A stretch of DNA of 12,578 bases from NCBI GenBank assembly GCA_013331965.1, contig DUFL01000005.1:3682-16259 (forward strand), read 5' to 3'. Position numbers and translations under genes: made by a program. This document shows, piece after piece, positions 11,430-12,578 of the stretch. The first letter of the stretch is position 1. Each line of letters opens with the position of its first letter. The notes below the pieces were generated by a model. It searched no databases and had not been told where the DNA came from. It worked only from the letters and a program-made list of their open reading frames with translations. Source of the stretch: Candidatus Woesearchaeota archaeon (lineage in GTDB: Archaea; Nanobdellota; Nanobdellia; Woesearchaeales; UBA10107).

Positions 11430-12155
11430 ATGGTAAAGAATCACTTAAAAAGAATAGCGATGCCGACAACATGGACTACTGAGGAAAAGAAAGGAGTAGT
11501 CTGGGTCGCAAGGCCTAATTCCGGCGCTCATTCATTGGAAGAAGGAATGCCATTGGTGCTGGTAATAAGAGAGCTTCTCAAATACGCGAACAGCACGAGA
11601 GAAGTCAAGCATATTCTGAATCATAAAAAAATCCTTGTTGATGGTGTGCAGAGAAAAGACCACAGGTTTAATGTAGGATTCATGGACACAATCTCTATTC
11701 CTGACTTAAAGGAAAATTACAGGATTGTTTTGAATAAATTCAACAGATTGGTGCTTATAAAAATAGATGATAAAGAGGCGAAAGAAAAAATCTGCCAGAT
11801 AAAAGGCAAAGGATTGTATCAAGGAAAGACTCAGCTAAGGCTTTCTGACGGAAGGGTAATCCTGGCTGATAAGAAAGAAAAATACAGCACAAGGGACTCT
11901 GCTGTGATAAGTGTTCCTGAACAAAAAATAATCAGGCATATTCCGTTCGAAAAAGGAGTCGTTGTTATGCTCATAAAAGGAAAAAAATCAGGAGTTATAG
12001 GAACTGTTCAGGAGATTAAGATGCATTCTGAGAAGAATAGAAGAGACAACCAGGAGGATATGGTAGTTGTCAAGTCAGGATCTGAAACATTTGAAACTCT
12101 TAAAAGATACTGCTTTGTGCTGGGAAAGCAAAAACCGGAATTAAAGATAGAATAG
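11430..12155 (+). CDS. rps4e: Small-subunit ribosomal protein eS4
   Basis: A 241-aa eS4, a protein found only in archaea and eukaryotes and unrelated in placement to bacterial S4. It holds the N-terminal RS4NT region (KNHLKRIAMPTTW, then WVARPNSGAHSLEEGMPL), an S4 RNA-binding domain (about 42-105; LVIRELLKYANSTREVKHIL and KKILVDGVQRKDHRF), a central eS4 domain (about 106-170), and a KOW motif (about 173-198: FEKGVVVMLIKGKKSGVIGT). Length is the archaeal norm (about 235-245). A GGAAGGT SD-like stretch lies upstream inside uL24. The position between uL24 and uL5 is the standard archaeal order. Confidence 0.97.
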   Translation: MVKNHLKRIAMPTTWTTEEKKGVVWVARPNSGAHSLEEGMPLVLVIRELLKYANSTREVKHILNHKKILVDGVQRKDHRFNVGFMDTISIPDLKENYRIVLNKFNRLVLIKIDDKEAKEKICQIKGKGLYQGKTQLRLSDGRVILADKKEKYSTRDSAVISVPEQKIIRHIPFEKGVVVMLIKGKKSGVIGTVQEIKMHSEKNRRDNQEDMVVVKSGSETFETLKRYCFVLGKQKPELKIE

Positions 12156-12165
12156 ATGGTATAAT

Positions 12166-12578
12166 ATGAAAAACCACATATCAAGAAAAATAAAAGTTGA
12201 AAAAGTGACCTTGAACATAGGTGCAGGAAAGAATACTGCGCTTCTCGAAAAAGGAGTCAAACTGCTCAAGAATATAACAAATGTAAATCCAGTCAAGACT
12301 GTTACTCAAAAAAGAATTCCTGCATGGGGATTAAGGCCCGGACTGCCTATCGGCTGCAAGATAACATTAAGAAAAAGTGCAGCGTCAGATGTCCTGAGCA
12401 GGCTGCTTCATGCAAAAAATTTCACACTGAAAGAAAGCCAGTTTGATGACAACGGCAATGTCGCATTCGGAATACACGAATACATAGACATTCCGAGCGT
12501 CAAATATGATCCGGAAATCGGAATCATCGGGCTGGAAGTATGCATCACTTTGGAAAGGCCCGGATTCAGGATAAAGAA
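12166..12578 (+). CDS. rpl5: Large-subunit ribosomal protein uL5, N-terminal part (3' end outside window)
   Basis: The frame is open from ATG 12166 to the end of the window (137 codons). In the ribosome uL5 binds 5S rRNA and the P-site tRNA elbow. It begins MKNHISRKIKVEKVTLNIGA, followed by VNPVKTVTQKRIPAWGLRPG, the 5S-binding segment with the archaeal P-V-x-T-x-x-x-R-IP pattern. GCKITLRKSAASDVLSRLL and FGIHEYIDIPSVKYDPEIGI are the later family signatures, and VCITLERPGFRIK closes the visible part. Archaeal L5 is about 170-185 aa, so roughly 40 residues are missing. The gap after eS4 is 10 nt. An ATG at 12156 reads only ATG GTA TAA and is not the start. Confidence 0.95.
   Translation, partial: MKNHISRKIKVEKVTLNIGAGKNTALLEKGVKLLKNITNVNPVKTVTQKRIPAWGLRPGLPIGCKITLRKSAASDVLSRLLHAKNFTLKESQFDDNGNVAFGIHEYIDIPSVKYDPEIGIIGLEVCITLERPGFRIK

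Overview
The window is AT-rich archaeal DNA. The 3' two thirds hold the archaeal S10/spc-type ribosomal gene cluster in its archaeal order: uL3, uL4, uL23, uL2, uS19, uL22, uS3, uL29, eIF1/SUI1, RNase P Rpp29, uS17, uL14, uL24, eS4, uL5. SUI1, Rpp29 and eS4 inside the string rule out a bacterium. The short proteins, a bacterial-type SufS-SufU-SufC set and a bacterial-type RsmE suggest a small-genome DPANN-like archaeon (Woesearchaeota/Pacearchaeota type). That placement is inference, not something the sequence proves.

Layout. Positions 1-1716 hold the end of an iron-sulfur assembly operon (sufS partial, sufU, sufC) with overlapping genes on the + strand. Positions 1734-2283 hold two small DNA-binding proteins that converge: an XRE-type HTH (+) and a winged-helix protein (-). 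Positions 2284-2388 are a compact divergent promoter region with three TGTGACC direct repeats. It lies between the winged-helix gene and a gene for a secreted beta-sandwich protein (2389-3708). A bacterial-type 16S rRNA methyltransferase RsmE (3875-4549, minus) follows, with a possible 34-codon ORF just downstream of it. Positions 4550-4806 are the ribosomal operon's upstream region, with two TATA boxes and a 60-nt hairpin ending 9 nt before the uL3 start.

The most interesting element is in the uL3-uL4 spacer. Positions 5897-5962 form a complete dual-guide C/D box sRNA: perfect closing stem, C, D', C' and D boxes, and guide spacers of 12 and 13 nt. The first guide is complementary to the GGGGAUAAC segment of 23S rRNA and the second, with one mismatch, to the segment around UCGAUGU. 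Both lie in the peptidyl transferase centre. A modification guide for the ribosome's catalytic site thus sits between two large-subunit protein genes. It also shows that uL4 starts at ATG 5979, not at the upstream in-frame TTG inside the sRNA stem.

From uL4 onward the genes are packed with 1-2 nt gaps or 4-nt ATGA overlaps, so they are probably one long transcript with translational coupling. It serves ribosome assembly, translation initiation (eIF1) and tRNA 5' maturation (Rpp29).
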